Source: Sulfurirhabdus sp043759595
GTDB taxonomy: Bacteria > Pseudomonadota > Gammaproteobacteria > Burkholderiales > SMCO01
Direction of reading: 5' to 3'
Length of the DNA stretch: 64,000 nucleotides
NCBI GenBank assembly: GCA_043759595.1
Contig: JAYVLG010000183.1
Span: 4,412-68,411, forward strand
Below the pieces are notes generated by a model that saw only the letters and a list, made by a program, of their open reading frames with translations, was not told the DNA's origin and did not search any database. Below are positions 26,288 to 35,469 of this stretch, piece after piece (within the stretch, counting starts at the first letter, position 1; every line of letters starts with the position of its first letter). Made by a program: the position numbers and the translations under genes.

Positions 26288-26887
26288 ATGGGTGAACGGG
26301 AAATCGATCAAGTATTGGTCGAGCGTGTACAACAAGGTGACAAGCATGCGTTTGAGCTGCTTGTCGTAAAGTACCAGCGCAAGCTGGGCAGACTGCTATC
26401 GCGTTTTGTTCGCGATCCAGCAGAGGTTGAAGACGTGACACAAGAAACGTTTATCAAGGCTTACCGCGCATTGCCATCCTTTCGGGGTGAGAGTGCGTTT
26501 TATACCTGGTTGTATCGGATTGGCATTAATACAGCCAAGAACTATCTTGTCGCATTAGGCAGGCGTGCTCCAACTTCTACAGAAATTATCAGTGAGGATG
26601 CTGAAAATTATGAAGAGGGTGAACTATTAAGAGACAACAACACGCCTGAAACCGAGTTAATGACCAAGCAGCTTGCTATCACGGTAAACAGCGCGATGAG
26701 CAGTCTGCCAGAGGAACTCCGTACAGCGATTACGCTGCGTGAAATTGAAGGGCTGAGTTATGAAGATATTGCCAGTGTCATGAACTGCCCAATAGGTACG
26801 GTGCGTTCCAGGATTTTCCGGGCACGTGAAACAATTGCGGAACAACTACGCCCTTTACTGGGCACTAATAAAGAAAAGAGGTGGTGA
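26288..26887 (+). CDS. rpoE: Envelope-stress sigma factor RpoE (AlgU/sigma-E)
   Basis: RpoE is the group IV sigma factor that directs the response to misfolded outer-membrane proteins. The 199-residue product begins MGEREIDQVLVERVQQGD and has region 2 (FVRDPAEVEDVTQETFIKAYRAL...GESAFYTWLYRIGINTAKN) and region 4 (LPEELRTAITLREIEGLSYEDIA...CPIGTVRSRIFRAR). ATG 26288 with an AGGGA ribosome site was preferred over TTG 26243. It heads the rpoE-rseA-rseB-rseC-mucD series. Confidence 0.97.
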   Translation: MGEREIDQVLVERVQQGDKHAFELLVVKYQRKLGRLLSRFVRDPAEVEDVTQETFIKAYRALPSFRGESAFYTWLYRIGINTAKNYLVALGRRAPTSTEIISEDAENYEEGELLRDNNTPETELMTKQLAITVNSAMSSLPEELRTAITLREIEGLSYEDIASVMNCPIGTVRSRIFRARETIAEQLRPLLGTNKEKRW

Positions 26888-26890
26888 GTT

Positions 26891-27403
26891 ATGAATGACC
26901 AAATCTCAGCATTAATGGATAGTGAGTTAGATGAAAACGAAGCCAAAGCGTTACTGGCAAAGTTTAAAGATAATCATCAATTAAGTGAAAGTTGGGCTGT
27001 TTATCATCAAATTGGGGACAGTCTGCGTCAGACACAGATGCTTTCGAATGATTTAACTCAAAAAATTTCTGCAAGGCTGGAAAACGAACCGACTGTACTG
27101 GCACCCCATAAAATCACACCCCCTCGACGTGAAATGATTGCCTGGTCAGCTGCGGCCTCGTTTGCTGCAGTAGCTGTAGTTGCATTTGCCATGTTGAAGT
27201 TTTCAAGTATTAATAATCAAGAATTAAGTAATTTGGCTTCTGCATCAAACCAACCTGCCAAAGCCGTTATTGCTTCTACGTCAAATAGCAATATGAATGA
27301 TTATTTATACGCCCATCAGGAGTATTCTCCCGCAACCCCCATTCAATCCGCATCGGGATTTGCATTGGTTACCTATAGCAATGAACAGGGTAGTGCCCGA
27401 TGA
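26891..27403 (+). CDS. rseA: Anti-sigma-E factor RseA
   Basis: RseA is the inner-membrane anti-sigma factor that holds RpoE until regulated proteolysis. The 170-residue product has the cytoplasmic sigma-binding domain (MNDQISALMDSELDENEAKALL...WAVYHQIGDSLR), one transmembrane helix at about residues 82-99 and a periplasmic tail. It starts three bases after rpoE and overlaps rseB by four. Confidence 0.93.
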   Translation: MNDQISALMDSELDENEAKALLAKFKDNHQLSESWAVYHQIGDSLRQTQMLSNDLTQKISARLENEPTVLAPHKITPPRREMIAWSAAASFAAVAVVAFAMLKFSSINNQELSNLASASNQPAKAVIASTSNSNMNDYLYAHQEYSPATPIQSASGFALVTYSNEQGSAR

Positions 27404-28371
27404 GATATTTGGTTGGTGCGTTTGTATTCCTGACGATGATTGCTGGAAATGTACAAGCAGACAATTCTCAACCTGATGCCATTGCTTTACTGAAGAAGAC
27501 AGAAGCAGCTGCAAGAGAACTCAACTATTCAGGTATATTTGTCTATCAATATGGCAATCAGGTTGAAACCTCCAGAATCACACATCATGTGGATGCAACA
27601 GGGGAGCATGAGAAGCTGGAGGCATTAAATGGACCTGCAAGAGAAACCATCAGAAACAATGATGATGTAATTTGCTATCTACCGGAAAGCAATTCCGTTC
27701 TAGTTGATAAACGCCATACCAGAAAATTTTTCCCCGCCTTGCTGCCAAAAGATATCAGTAAACTTTCAGCAAACTATACGATTAAATTGGGTGGGGTAGA
27801 AAGAATTGCCGGCTTCGATTGCCAATCGCTTATTCTTGAACCTAAAGATAACCTTCGCTATTCGCGTAAATACTGGGCTGATAATGCATCTGGTTTGTTA
27901 TTGAAAGCAACACTTTTAAATAACAATGGGGAAGCAATCGATCAGTTTACATTCACTCAGTTAACTATTGGTGGACCAATAGATAAATCTCAGTTCAAAC
28001 CCAAACCTGCCTGGAAAAAACTGACGTGGAAAACGGATGAATCAACCATAGTGGATGCGAATACGCATGATACCGGTTGGGAAATCAAGCAACCGCTCCC
28101 TGGCTTCAATAAAATTGTCGAACTGAAAAGGGCAATGCCAGGGAAAAAAATGCCTGTATCTCATTTGGTTTATTCAGATGGATTGTCCACCGTATCCGTA
28201 TTCATTGAGCCTCTTGCAGGAATAGCTCATCCCATGCAAGGTTTGGCTAGTCAGGGCGTGCTCAATGTCTATGCTACTTCATTGGCGGATTTTCAAATTA
28301 CCGTTATTGGAGAAGTTCCTGCTGTGACGGTTAAGCAAATAGCAACTTCGATGTCTAACAAGCATAAATAA
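27400..28371 (+). CDS. rseB: Sigma-E regulatory protein RseB/MucB
   Basis: RseB is the periplasmic sensor that binds the RseA tail and shields it from DegS-type cleavage. The 323-residue product has a signal peptide (about 1-20, ending NVQA) and then the MucB/RseB lipoprotein-localisation-like fold, with ALLKKTEAAARELNYSGIFVYQYGNQVETSRI. The C-terminal domain contains MPGKKMPVSHLVYSDGLSTVSVFIEP. It overlaps rseA by four bases, and rseC follows. Confidence 0.93.
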   Translation: MRYLVGAFVFLTMIAGNVQADNSQPDAIALLKKTEAAARELNYSGIFVYQYGNQVETSRITHHVDATGEHEKLEALNGPARETIRNNDDVICYLPESNSVLVDKRHTRKFFPALLPKDISKLSANYTIKLGGVERIAGFDCQSLILEPKDNLRYSRKYWADNASGLLLKATLLNNNGEAIDQFTFTQLTIGGPIDKSQFKPKPAWKKLTWKTDESTIVDANTHDTGWEIKQPLPGFNKIVELKRAMPGKKMPVSHLVYSDGLSTVSVFIEPLAGIAHPMQGLASQGVLNVYATSLADFQITVIGEVPAVTVKQIATSMSNKHK

Positions 28372-28390
28372 TATTTAACAGGATTTGGCA

Positions 28391-28867
28391 ATGCTTGAAA
28401 CAGAAGCAGTAATTGTAGATATAAAGAATTCAGTTGCTTATGTGGAAACACAAAGGTTGTCCGGGTGTGGACACTGTGACCCGCAAAAAGGGTGTGCAAC
28501 ATCCACATTGACTAAATTTTTTGGCGGAAAGAAAACTTTTTTTAAAGCTTTGAATCCAATTGAAGCACGAGTTGGTGATGCAGTTGTAATCGGAGTGGAA
28601 GATGGCGCTGTGCTTAAAGGCTCATTTGCTGTTTATTTGCTACCGATACTCTTCGTGTTGTTAGGTGCTGGAGTGGGCAATGCTCTTGCTTCAACAGCAT
28701 CGCAACGTGATTTGCTTGCCATTATTGGTGCTGTTGCCGGCCTGGGGATTAGCTATGTATGGGTACGCGCTTATACCGCGTATGTAAGCAAAAATAGTCA
28801 TTTTCAGCCTGTAATATTACGTAAAATTTCTACTGATAAGATTGTTAACTTTATTAAGGAAATCTAA
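28391..28867 (+). CDS. rseC: SoxR-reducing/RseC family protein
   Basis: RseC-type membrane proteins modulate sigma-E signalling and belong to the SoxR-reducing family. The 158-residue product has four cysteines near the N-terminus (GCGHCDPQKGC plus context) and two transmembrane helices (about 72-92 and 100-120). ATG 28391 was preferred to TTG 28385, with AGGA upstream. The 3' end lies four bases before the mucD ATG. Confidence 0.9.
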   Translation: MLETEAVIVDIKNSVAYVETQRLSGCGHCDPQKGCATSTLTKFFGGKKTFFKALNPIEARVGDAVVIGVEDGAVLKGSFAVYLLPILFVLLGAGVGNALASTASQRDLLAIIGAVAGLGISYVWVRAYTAYVSKNSHFQPVILRKISTDKIVNFIKEI

Positions 28868-28871
28868 AAAA

Positions 28872-30266
28872 ATGAAAAATTTGTTGTATGTATTTATTTT
28901 TCTGCTTTCTTTTACAAGTTCGATACACGCTAAAGATTTGCCGGATTTCACCGAGTTAGTCGAGAAGCAAGGCCCCGCTGTTGTGAATATCAGTATTACG
29001 CAAGTAGTGCATGGAAATAACATGTTCCAACAGATTCCAAATTTATCGGAGGATGATCCTTTTTTTGAATTTTTCCGCCGCTTTATGCCGCCTCAAGGCG
29101 GAAATGGCGGGCCATCCCAGGACTTTGAAAGTAAATCACTCGGTTCTGGATTTATTATCAGTCCTGACGGTTACATTTTGACCAATGCACATGTAGTAGA
29201 TGATGCCACTGAAGTGGTTGTCAAACTGACCGATAAAAGAGAGTTCAAGGCTAAAGTTATTGGTAGCGATAAACGTACTGATGTCGCTTTAATCAAAATC
29301 AATGCAACCAACCTGCCAAGAGTGACGTTTGGCGATCCAGCACAACTTAAGGTAGGGGAGTGGGTGGCAGCAATTGGTTCTCCTTTTGGTTTCGAAAATA
29401 GTGTGACGGCGGGTATTGTGAGTGCCAAGGGTAGATCGCTGCCCCAAGAGAACTATGTGCCATTCATTCAAACAGATGTGGCAATTAATCCCGGTAATTC
29501 AGGCGGTCCCTTGTTCAACTTGAGAGGGGAAGTTGTCGGTATCAACTCGCAAATTTATAGCAGAACCGGCGGTTTCATGGGGCTGTCTTTTGCCATACCT
29601 ATTAATGTAGCTATGGATATCAGCAACCAGCTTAAAATAAGTGGCAAAGTAAGTCGTGGTTGGCTGGGTGTGGTCATACAGGAAGTTAACAAAGAATTGG
29701 CTGACACATTTGGCTTGAGTAAACCAATGGGGGCATTGATCGCCAATGTAGAAAAGGGAAGCCCTGCAGATAAAGCGGGTTTACAGGCAAGTGATATTAT
29801 TCTTAAATTTGACGGGAAAACTGTTCAGAGCTCCAGTGAATTACCACGACTGGTTGGTGCTATCAAACCTGGCGCGAAAGTGAATGTTCAAATATGGCGT
29901 AAAGGGGCTTTGAAGGACATGTCACTGGTATTGAGCGAATTGCCTGCTGAAAAAATGGCTAAGCGTGCTGAAAAACCAGGTAAATCACCCGGTAAATTAG
30001 GGCTTTTTATCAGTGAACTGACCCCTGAACAAAAGCAGCAATTGCAAATTTCCAGCGGATTACTGGTGGAGGATGCACAAGGACCCGCTGCTCGAGCAGG
30101 CATTCGCAGAGGCGATATCATTCTGGCTGTTAACAATACCGATGTAAAAAGTATTGCACAGTTTTCACAAATTGTTTCTCAGTTTGAATCGCATGGTAGT
30201 GTTGCGCTGCTGGTTCGCCGTGGAGATACATCCCTCTATGTCCCTTTGAAACTGGATGGTAAATAA
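28872..30266 (+). CDS. mucD: Periplasmic serine protease DegP/MucD family (Do protease)
   Basis: The 464-residue product is an HtrA-type protease and chaperone of the periplasm. The signal peptide covers residues 1-20 (ending IHA). The catalytic triad is His107 (TNAHVVDDA), Asp137 (RTDVAL) and Ser210 (NPGNSGGPLF). Two PDZ domains follow (about 270-360 and 380-460), the first with SRGWLGVVIQEV and the second with AGIRRGDIILAVNNTDV. ATG 28872 gives the clean signal peptide; earlier in-frame TTG codons do not. It closes the sigma-E cluster, as mucD does in pseudomonads. Confidence 0.95.
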   Translation: MKNLLYVFIFLLSFTSSIHAKDLPDFTELVEKQGPAVVNISITQVVHGNNMFQQIPNLSEDDPFFEFFRRFMPPQGGNGGPSQDFESKSLGSGFIISPDGYILTNAHVVDDATEVVVKLTDKREFKAKVIGSDKRTDVALIKINATNLPRVTFGDPAQLKVGEWVAAIGSPFGFENSVTAGIVSAKGRSLPQENYVPFIQTDVAINPGNSGGPLFNLRGEVVGINSQIYSRTGGFMGLSFAIPINVAMDISNQLKISGKVSRGWLGVVIQEVNKELADTFGLSKPMGALIANVEKGSPADKAGLQASDIILKFDGKTVQSSSELPRLVGAIKPGAKVNVQIWRKGALKDMSLVLSELPAEKMAKRAEKPGKSPGKLGLFISELTPEQKQQLQISSGLLVEDAQGPAARAGIRRGDIILAVNNTDVKSIAQFSQIVSQFESHGSVALLVRRGDTSLYVPLKLDGK

Positions 30267-30270
30267 GCCT

Positions 30271-30513
30271 ATGCCGGTTTTGACCCTGTTTGGCCGCGAA
30301 GATTGTCATTTATGTCATGAAATGATTGCTGAATTGGAAGAAATTCAAGCGGATTTTCTATTTGATATAGAGGTAGTGGATATCGATCGCGATGCAAATC
30401 TGAAAGAAAAATACGGGCATCTGGTGCCGGTGTTAACGTCGAACGACGAGGAAATATGTCATTATTTCCTCGATCGTACAGCACTTGATGCTTATTTTGC
30501 CAAAATCCGCTAA
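30271..30513 (+). CDS. Glutaredoxin family protein (DUF836-like)
   Basis: The 80-residue product has a thioredoxin-fold start, MPVLTLFGREDCHLCHEM, with the redox pair CHLC at residues 12-15, and a cis-proline-like VPVLTS near residue 53. Single-domain proteins of this type sit between mucD and lepA in many betaproteobacteria. ATG 30271 was chosen; an in-frame ATG at 30256 would overlap mucD by 11 bases. The substrate is unknown. Confidence 0.85.
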   Translation: MPVLTLFGREDCHLCHEMIAELEEIQADFLFDIEVVDIDRDANLKEKYGHLVPVLTSNDEEICHYFLDRTALDAYFAKIR

Positions 30514-30536
30514 AATCCTCCTTTTCTTAAGTATTT

Positions 30537-30561
30537 AAGGGCGCTTAATGTGCCCTTTTTT
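30537..30561 (+). terminator. Rho-independent terminator or leader hairpin before lepA
   Basis: AAGGGC (30537-30542) pairs with GCCCTT (30552-30557) around a nine-base loop, and a run of six T (30556-30561) overlaps the end of the stem. It lies 24 bases after the glutaredoxin stop and ends 10 bases before the lepA ATG. It may end the rpoE-cluster transcript. A TAAAAT at 30511-30516 could start lepA transcription upstream of it, in which case it would act as an attenuator. Confidence 0.5.
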
Positions 30562-30571
30562 GATGCGAAGT

Positions 30572-32359
30572 ATGAAACATATCCGTAATTTTTCCATTAT
30601 TGCCCATATTGACCATGGTAAATCAACCCTGGCTGACCGAATTATCCATCTTTGTGGAGGCTTGAGCGACCGCGAAATGGAGTCGCAAGTACTTGATTCC
30701 ATGGATTTGGAACGAGAACGTGGCATTACCATCAAAGCGCAAACAGCAGCTTTGGAATATAAAGCACGAGATGGACAAGTTTATCAGCTGAATTTGATTG
30801 ACACTCCAGGACACGTTGATTTCACCTATGAAGTGTCGCGCTCACTGGCAGCATGTGAGGGAGCGTTGCTGGTTGTGGATGCCTCGCAAGGCGTGGAAGC
30901 CCAGACAGTGGCTAACTGTTACACAGCCATTGAACAAGGTGTTGAAGTCGTTGCTGTTCTGAATAAAATTGACTTGCCGTCAGCTGAACCTGAACGCGTT
31001 ATAGCTGAGATTGAAGATATCATCGGTATTGATGCACAGGATGCTGTTCGTGCCAGTGCAAAAAGCGGTTTGGGCGTTGAAGACATTCTTGATGCAGTTA
31101 TCAGTCGTATTCCACCACCCCAGGGGAATATGGATGCTCCGCTGAAAGCGCTGATTATTGACTCCTGGTTTGATAATTATGTAGGCGTCGTTATGCTGGT
31201 GCGGGTAGTAGACGGAATATTGAAGCCTAAAGATAAAATTCTGCTGATGGCATCGCAAACCACCCATTTGTGCGAACAAGTGGGCGTGTTTACTCCAAAA
31301 ACAAAGCCTCGTGAACAGCTTTCAGCTGGTGATGTCGGTTTTATTATTGCCGGTATCAAGGAATTAAAATCTGCCAAAGTGGGTGATACGGTTACTTTGG
31401 CAAATAACCCTGCTAAAGAACCTTTACCCGGTTTTAAAGAAATTCAGCCGCAGGTGTTCGCTGGCTTGTACCCAGTTGAATCGCATGATTATGATGCATT
31501 GCGCGATGCTCTGGAAAAACTGAAGTTAAATGATGCGTCCCTGCAGTACGAACCTGAAACTTCACAGGCGCTGGGTTTTGGTTTTCGCTGCGGATTTCTG
31601 GGGTTGTTACACCTGGACATTGTGCAGGAACGTCTTGAACGCGAATATGACATGGATCTCATCACCACTGCGCCAACGGTGATCTACCAGATATTGATGA
31701 AAGATGGCGAAATAATCGAAATTGAAAATCCTTCCCGACTGCCAGACTTGTCTAAAATAGAAGAAATTCGAGAGCCTATTATCAATGCTACTATTTTGGT
31801 ACCGCAGGATTATGTAGGTGCAGTAATCACACTGTGTACTGAAAAGCGCGGCATGCAGCGTAATATGCAATACATGGGCAGGCAAGTCATGTTGAGCTAC
31901 GAAATGCCAATGAACGAAGTGGTGATGGATTTCTTTGACAAGCTGAAATCAGTCAGCCGTGGTTATGCTTCTCTGGATTATGAATTTAAAGAATTTCGTG
32001 TATCAGATCTCGTAAAGCTCGATATTCTGGTGAATGGTGAGAAAGTGGATGCATTGTCACTGATTGTTCACCGTAATACATCCCAGCGTCGCGGGCGTGA
32101 ATTGGCCGCCAAAATGCGCGAATTAATTCCTCGCCAAATGTATGATGTGGCAGTACAAGCAGCAATTGGCGCTAACATCATAGCCAGAGAAAACGTAAAA
32201 GCTTTGCGTAAAAACGTTTTGGCAAAGTGTTATGGGGGCGATATCTCTCGTAAACGCAAGTTACTTGAAAAGCAAAAAGCCGGTAAAAAACGCATGAAAC
32301 AAGTAGGCAATGTAGAAATTCCTCAAGAAGCATTCCTGGCTATTTTAAAGATAGATTAA
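30572..32359 (+). CDS. lepA: Elongation factor 4 (LepA)
   Basis: LepA is a translational GTPase that acts on ribosome biogenesis and elongation. The 595-residue product starts MKHIRNFSIIAHIDHGKST, with the P-loop at AHIDHGKST. It has G3 DTPGH and G4 NKID, and the C-terminal LepA-specific domain (RKNVLAKCYGGDISRKRKLLEKQKAGKKRMK). ATG 30572 matches the canonical start; ATG 30548 would lie within the hairpin region. Confidence 0.98.
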   Translation: MKHIRNFSIIAHIDHGKSTLADRIIHLCGGLSDREMESQVLDSMDLERERGITIKAQTAALEYKARDGQVYQLNLIDTPGHVDFTYEVSRSLAACEGALLVVDASQGVEAQTVANCYTAIEQGVEVVAVLNKIDLPSAEPERVIAEIEDIIGIDAQDAVRASAKSGLGVEDILDAVISRIPPPQGNMDAPLKALIIDSWFDNYVGVVMLVRVVDGILKPKDKILLMASQTTHLCEQVGVFTPKTKPREQLSAGDVGFIIAGIKELKSAKVGDTVTLANNPAKEPLPGFKEIQPQVFAGLYPVESHDYDALRDALEKLKLNDASLQYEPETSQALGFGFRCGFLGLLHLDIVQERLEREYDMDLITTAPTVIYQILMKDGEIIEIENPSRLPDLSKIEEIREPIINATILVPQDYVGAVITLCTEKRGMQRNMQYMGRQVMLSYEMPMNEVVMDFFDKLKSVSRGYASLDYEFKEFRVSDLVKLDILVNGEKVDALSLIVHRNTSQRRGRELAAKMRELIPRQMYDVAVQAAIGANIIARENVKALRKNVLAKCYGGDISRKRKLLEKQKAGKKRMKQVGNVEIPQEAFLAILKID

Positions 32360-32378
32360 CAGTAATAACGGAGAAAGA

Positions 32379-33182
32379 ATGAATTTTGCACTTTTCATGT
32401 TTATCGCGCTGCTCTTGACGGGAAGTGTGTGGCTTCTGGATCATTTCGTAACAGGGAAGGGCAGGCCAGAAGGATCCAAAGAACCTTGGTGGGTCGAATA
32501 CTCAAAGAGTTTTTTCCCGGTTATATTGATTGTTTTCTGTCTGCGTTCATTCCTGGTCGAACCATTCAAGATTCCATCTGGTTCGATGATTCCAACTTTG
32601 CTGGTTGGAGACTTCATTCTCGTGAATAAATTTGATTACGGAGTTCGTATCCCTATTATCAACAAGAAAATTATTGAAATAGGTAACCCGGAAAAGGGTG
32701 ATGTGATGGTATTTCGGTATCCTAAAGATCCTGGGGTTGACTACATCAAGCGCGTGGTGGGTGTTCCTGGTGATAAAATTACTTATCAGGACAAGCAACT
32801 TACGATCAATGGTGAAAAAATAAAAACCGTCAGCGCTGGTGAATACAGCTACATTGAAAGTGGCTTGAACTACGCAACAACAGCCCGTTATAACGAGTCT
32901 TTAGGTAAGCATAATCATGAGATGATTGTGCAACCGGAACAAAATACATATTATCCTTCACAAGTAGAAGACTTTCCTGGCAGAGAAAATTGCGTTTACA
33001 AACAGAATGAATTTACCTGCACAGTTCCCCAGGGGCACTATTTCATGATGGGTGATAACCGGGACAGAAGTAACGACAGTCGGTACTGGGGTTTTGTACC
33101 GGACAAAAATATTGTGGGAAAAGCGTTTTTGGTATGGTGGAATTTTGATCACTTCAAACGTATTGGTCAGAAAATCAATTAA
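32379..33182 (+). CDS. lepB: Signal peptidase I
   Basis: LepB cleaves signal peptides of exported proteins at the outer face of the inner membrane. The 267-residue product has two N-terminal hydrophobic segments (about 2-20 and 46-60), the nucleophile Ser69 in EPFKIPSGSM, the general-base Lys124 in DYIKRVVGVPGD, and the late GDNRDRSNDSRYWGFVP box. It lies 19 bases after lepA in the usual lepA-lepB pair. Confidence 0.97.
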   Translation: MNFALFMFIALLLTGSVWLLDHFVTGKGRPEGSKEPWWVEYSKSFFPVILIVFCLRSFLVEPFKIPSGSMIPTLLVGDFILVNKFDYGVRIPIINKKIIEIGNPEKGDVMVFRYPKDPGVDYIKRVVGVPGDKITYQDKQLTINGEKIKTVSAGEYSYIESGLNYATTARYNESLGKHNHEMIVQPEQNTYYPSQVEDFPGRENCVYKQNEFTCTVPQGHYFMMGDNRDRSNDSRYWGFVPDKNIVGKAFLVWWNFDHFKRIGQKIN

Positions 33183-33197
33183 CAGAGGAATGCGTTC

Positions 33198-33590
33198 ATG
33201 ATGAAAAAGCAAAAAGGGATCACTTTTGTGGGCATGCTGCTTGTTGCAGGCATGTTATTTTTTGTTGCTTTGATTGGGATGAAAATTGTTCCGGCCTATA
33301 TTGAATTCTTTTCAGTCAAGAAAGTCATTACTGCGATGAGTAATGACTCTGAAGTGCAGAACATGTCTGTAAAGGAAGTTCGCAACTCATTTGATAAACG
33401 AGCGGTAATTGATAATATTACTGCAGTAAAAGGTGAAGATCTGGAAATATCCAAGGAGGATGGAAGTACTGTTGTGATAGCGCAATACGCAGTCAAAACT
33501 CCCCTCTTTGGCAATTTGAGCGCCTGCATGGATTTCACTGCGACCACCAGTAAATCACGTTCTAAATCAATGAAGGGAGCAGATATCTGA
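33198..33590 (+). CDS. DUF4845 domain-containing membrane protein
   Basis: The 130-residue product opens with KQKGITFVGMLLVAGMLFF, a pilin-like N-terminal hydrophobic segment, followed by VPAYIEFFSVKKVI. This matches DUF4845, a small inner-membrane family that sits between lepB and rnc in betaproteobacteria and pseudomonads. Function is unknown. The spacing of 15 bases from lepB and about 20 to rnc supports a shared transcript. Confidence 0.85.
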   Translation: MMKKQKGITFVGMLLVAGMLFFVALIGMKIVPAYIEFFSVKKVITAMSNDSEVQNMSVKEVRNSFDKRAVIDNITAVKGEDLEISKEDGSTVVIAQYAVKTPLFGNLSACMDFTATTSKSRSKSMKGADI

Positions 33591-33610
33591 TCCATCTGCA
33601 TAATTTGCAA

Positions 33611-34291
33611 ATGAGCAACGTCAGAATATTGCGTCATCTTGGTTATGATTTTAAGTCACCTGCATTATTTAAGCAGGCTTTGACGCATCGCAGCTATGGA
33701 TCACCCAATAATGAGCGATTAGAATTTTTGGGGGACAGTATTTTAAATTGCGTCATTGCCAATAGACTGTATCAAGAGTTTCCCAAATTATCAGAAGGTG
33801 ACTTAAGCCGTATGCGTGCTCATTTGGTGAATCAGCAGATGCTCTTTGAAATAGCTGAGTCTTTCAAGCTTGGGGATCATATATTGCTTGGGGAAGGCGA
33901 GTTGAAAAGTGGTGGCTTTCGTCGACCATCAATCCTGGCAGATGCGCTTGAAGCTATTTTTGGTGCAGTGTTTCTGGATAGTGACTTTGATTCGGCAACT
34001 CAAGTAATTGGAAAGCTTTACACGCCTCTGCTGCAAAACCTGGATCTGAAGCATATGGGTAAAGATCCTAAAACGTTACTGCAAGAATATTTGCAGGGAC
34101 GCAAAATTGCATTACCTCAATATATCGTCGCTGCCATTCGCGGTGAAGCCCATGACCAGTATTTTGAAGTGGAATGTGTTATTCCTGAATTAAATATTCG
34201 CTCTCAAGGCGAAGGGACGAGCAGGCGTAGTGCAGAACAACTCGCAGCTAAACAGGCTTTTGAACTGCTTAGCCTCGCCAATCAAGCTTAA
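33611..34291 (+). CDS. rnc: Ribonuclease III
   Basis: RNase III cuts double-stranded RNA, including rRNA precursors. The 226-residue product has the RNase III domain, with the signature NERLEFLGDSILN and the second metal-site region ADALEAIFGAVFLD, then a C-terminal double-stranded RNA-binding domain (PKTLLQEYLQGR...SRRSAEQLAAKQAFELL). ATG 33611 was preferred over TTG 33605. era follows after 39 bases. Confidence 0.97.
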   Translation: MSNVRILRHLGYDFKSPALFKQALTHRSYGSPNNERLEFLGDSILNCVIANRLYQEFPKLSEGDLSRMRAHLVNQQMLFEIAESFKLGDHILLGEGELKSGGFRRPSILADALEAIFGAVFLDSDFDSATQVIGKLYTPLLQNLDLKHMGKDPKTLLQEYLQGRKIALPQYIVAAIRGEAHDQYFEVECVIPELNIRSQGEGTSRRSAEQLAAKQAFELLSLANQA

Positions 34292-34330
34292 TAGCTTGTT
34301 TTTGAAACTTTACTTGCCAATATAATTCCT

Positions 34331-35221
34331 ATGGATACTCCAGAATTTCGCACCGGTTACATTGCAATCGTTGGTCGACCAAACGTTGGCAAATCTACGC
34401 TCCTGAATCACCTGATTGGCCAGAAAATCAGCATTACTTCTCGCAAGGCGCAGACAACCAGACATCGTATAACCGGCATACACACTACCCCTGAAGCGCA
34501 ATTTGTCTTTGTTGACACTCCGGGGTTCCAGTTGCAGCATCAAAACGCATTGAATCGTTCCATGAATCGTACTGTGACGCAAGTATTGAATGATGTGGAT
34601 GTGGTTCTGTTTGTGATTGAAGCTTTGCGCTTTAGTGATAAAGACAAGCAGGTGATTAAGTTACTTCCTCAAAATCGACCAGTTTTGCTTATTATCAATA
34701 AAGTAGATACGATTGAGGAAAAAAATATGCTGTTGCCATTTATTGAAAAAATGGCAGAATTGTTTTCGTTTACAGCGATTATCCCTGTCAGTGCCCAGCA
34801 AAATACTGGTCTGCCTGATCTATTGAAAGAAATATCGAGTCATTTGCCTGTTGCGCAACCCCTCTTTGGCGAAGATGAAATTACAGATCGAAGTGAGCGT
34901 TTTCTGGTAGCTGAAATCATTCGGGAGAAGCTCTTTCGCTCTTTGGGTGAAGAAATTCCTTATTCGACAACGGTTGAAATTGAAAAGTTTGAGATGGATG
35001 GCAAGCTTCGCCGTATTCATGCTGCCATTATCGTGGATAAAGCGGGGCAAAAGGCCATTGTTATCGGTAAGGGTGGTGAAAAGCTGAAGGGAATAGCCAC
35101 CCAGGCACGTTTGGATATGGAAAAGCTTTTTGATGGTAAAGTTTACCTGGAAATATGGGTTAAAGTAAAAGGCGGGTGGGCTGATGATGAACGTGCGCTC
35201 AAAAGCCTGGGTTATGAGTAA
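34331..35221 (+). CDS. era: GTPase Era
   Basis: Era binds 16S rRNA and aids 30S assembly. The 296-residue product has G1 GRPNVGKSTLLN, G3 DTPGF, G4 NKVD, and a C-terminal KH domain with VIGKGGEKLKGIATQARLDME. The rnc-era-recO order is the standard one. A 248-base gap follows before recO. Confidence 0.97.
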   Translation: MDTPEFRTGYIAIVGRPNVGKSTLLNHLIGQKISITSRKAQTTRHRITGIHTTPEAQFVFVDTPGFQLQHQNALNRSMNRTVTQVLNDVDVVLFVIEALRFSDKDKQVIKLLPQNRPVLLIINKVDTIEEKNMLLPFIEKMAELFSFTAIIPVSAQQNTGLPDLLKEISSHLPVAQPLFGEDEITDRSERFLVAEIIREKLFRSLGEEIPYSTTVEIEKFEMDGKLRRIHAAIIVDKAGQKAIVIGKGGEKLKGIATQARLDMEKLFDGKVYLEIWVKVKGGWADDERALKSLGYE

Positions 35222-35469
35222 GCAGCCATTGTCTTTAGAATGAATTTGGCAAATTTCTGCTGGATTGCATTGTTAATACCATGATTTTATTACTTATCCT
35301 CATAAAAAGGTTCATAGTCCTGTTTTTAAGTTTGACGTTGTATAAATATGTCTGCCTCACCTTCTTTAAACGGGTAAATTTTCCTTTTTTTTGGAATAAT
35401 TTTACAACTGCATGTTTTTGCTTAATCAAACTACAGCTACAACAAATTAAATTTCGGGCACCCGGTTAA

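Noticed and set aside
35281..35469. A 62-codon plus-strand ORF between era and recO
   Set aside because: It is very AT-rich and hydrophobic, has no ribosome site and has no recognisable motif; it looks like chance in a 248-base gap.
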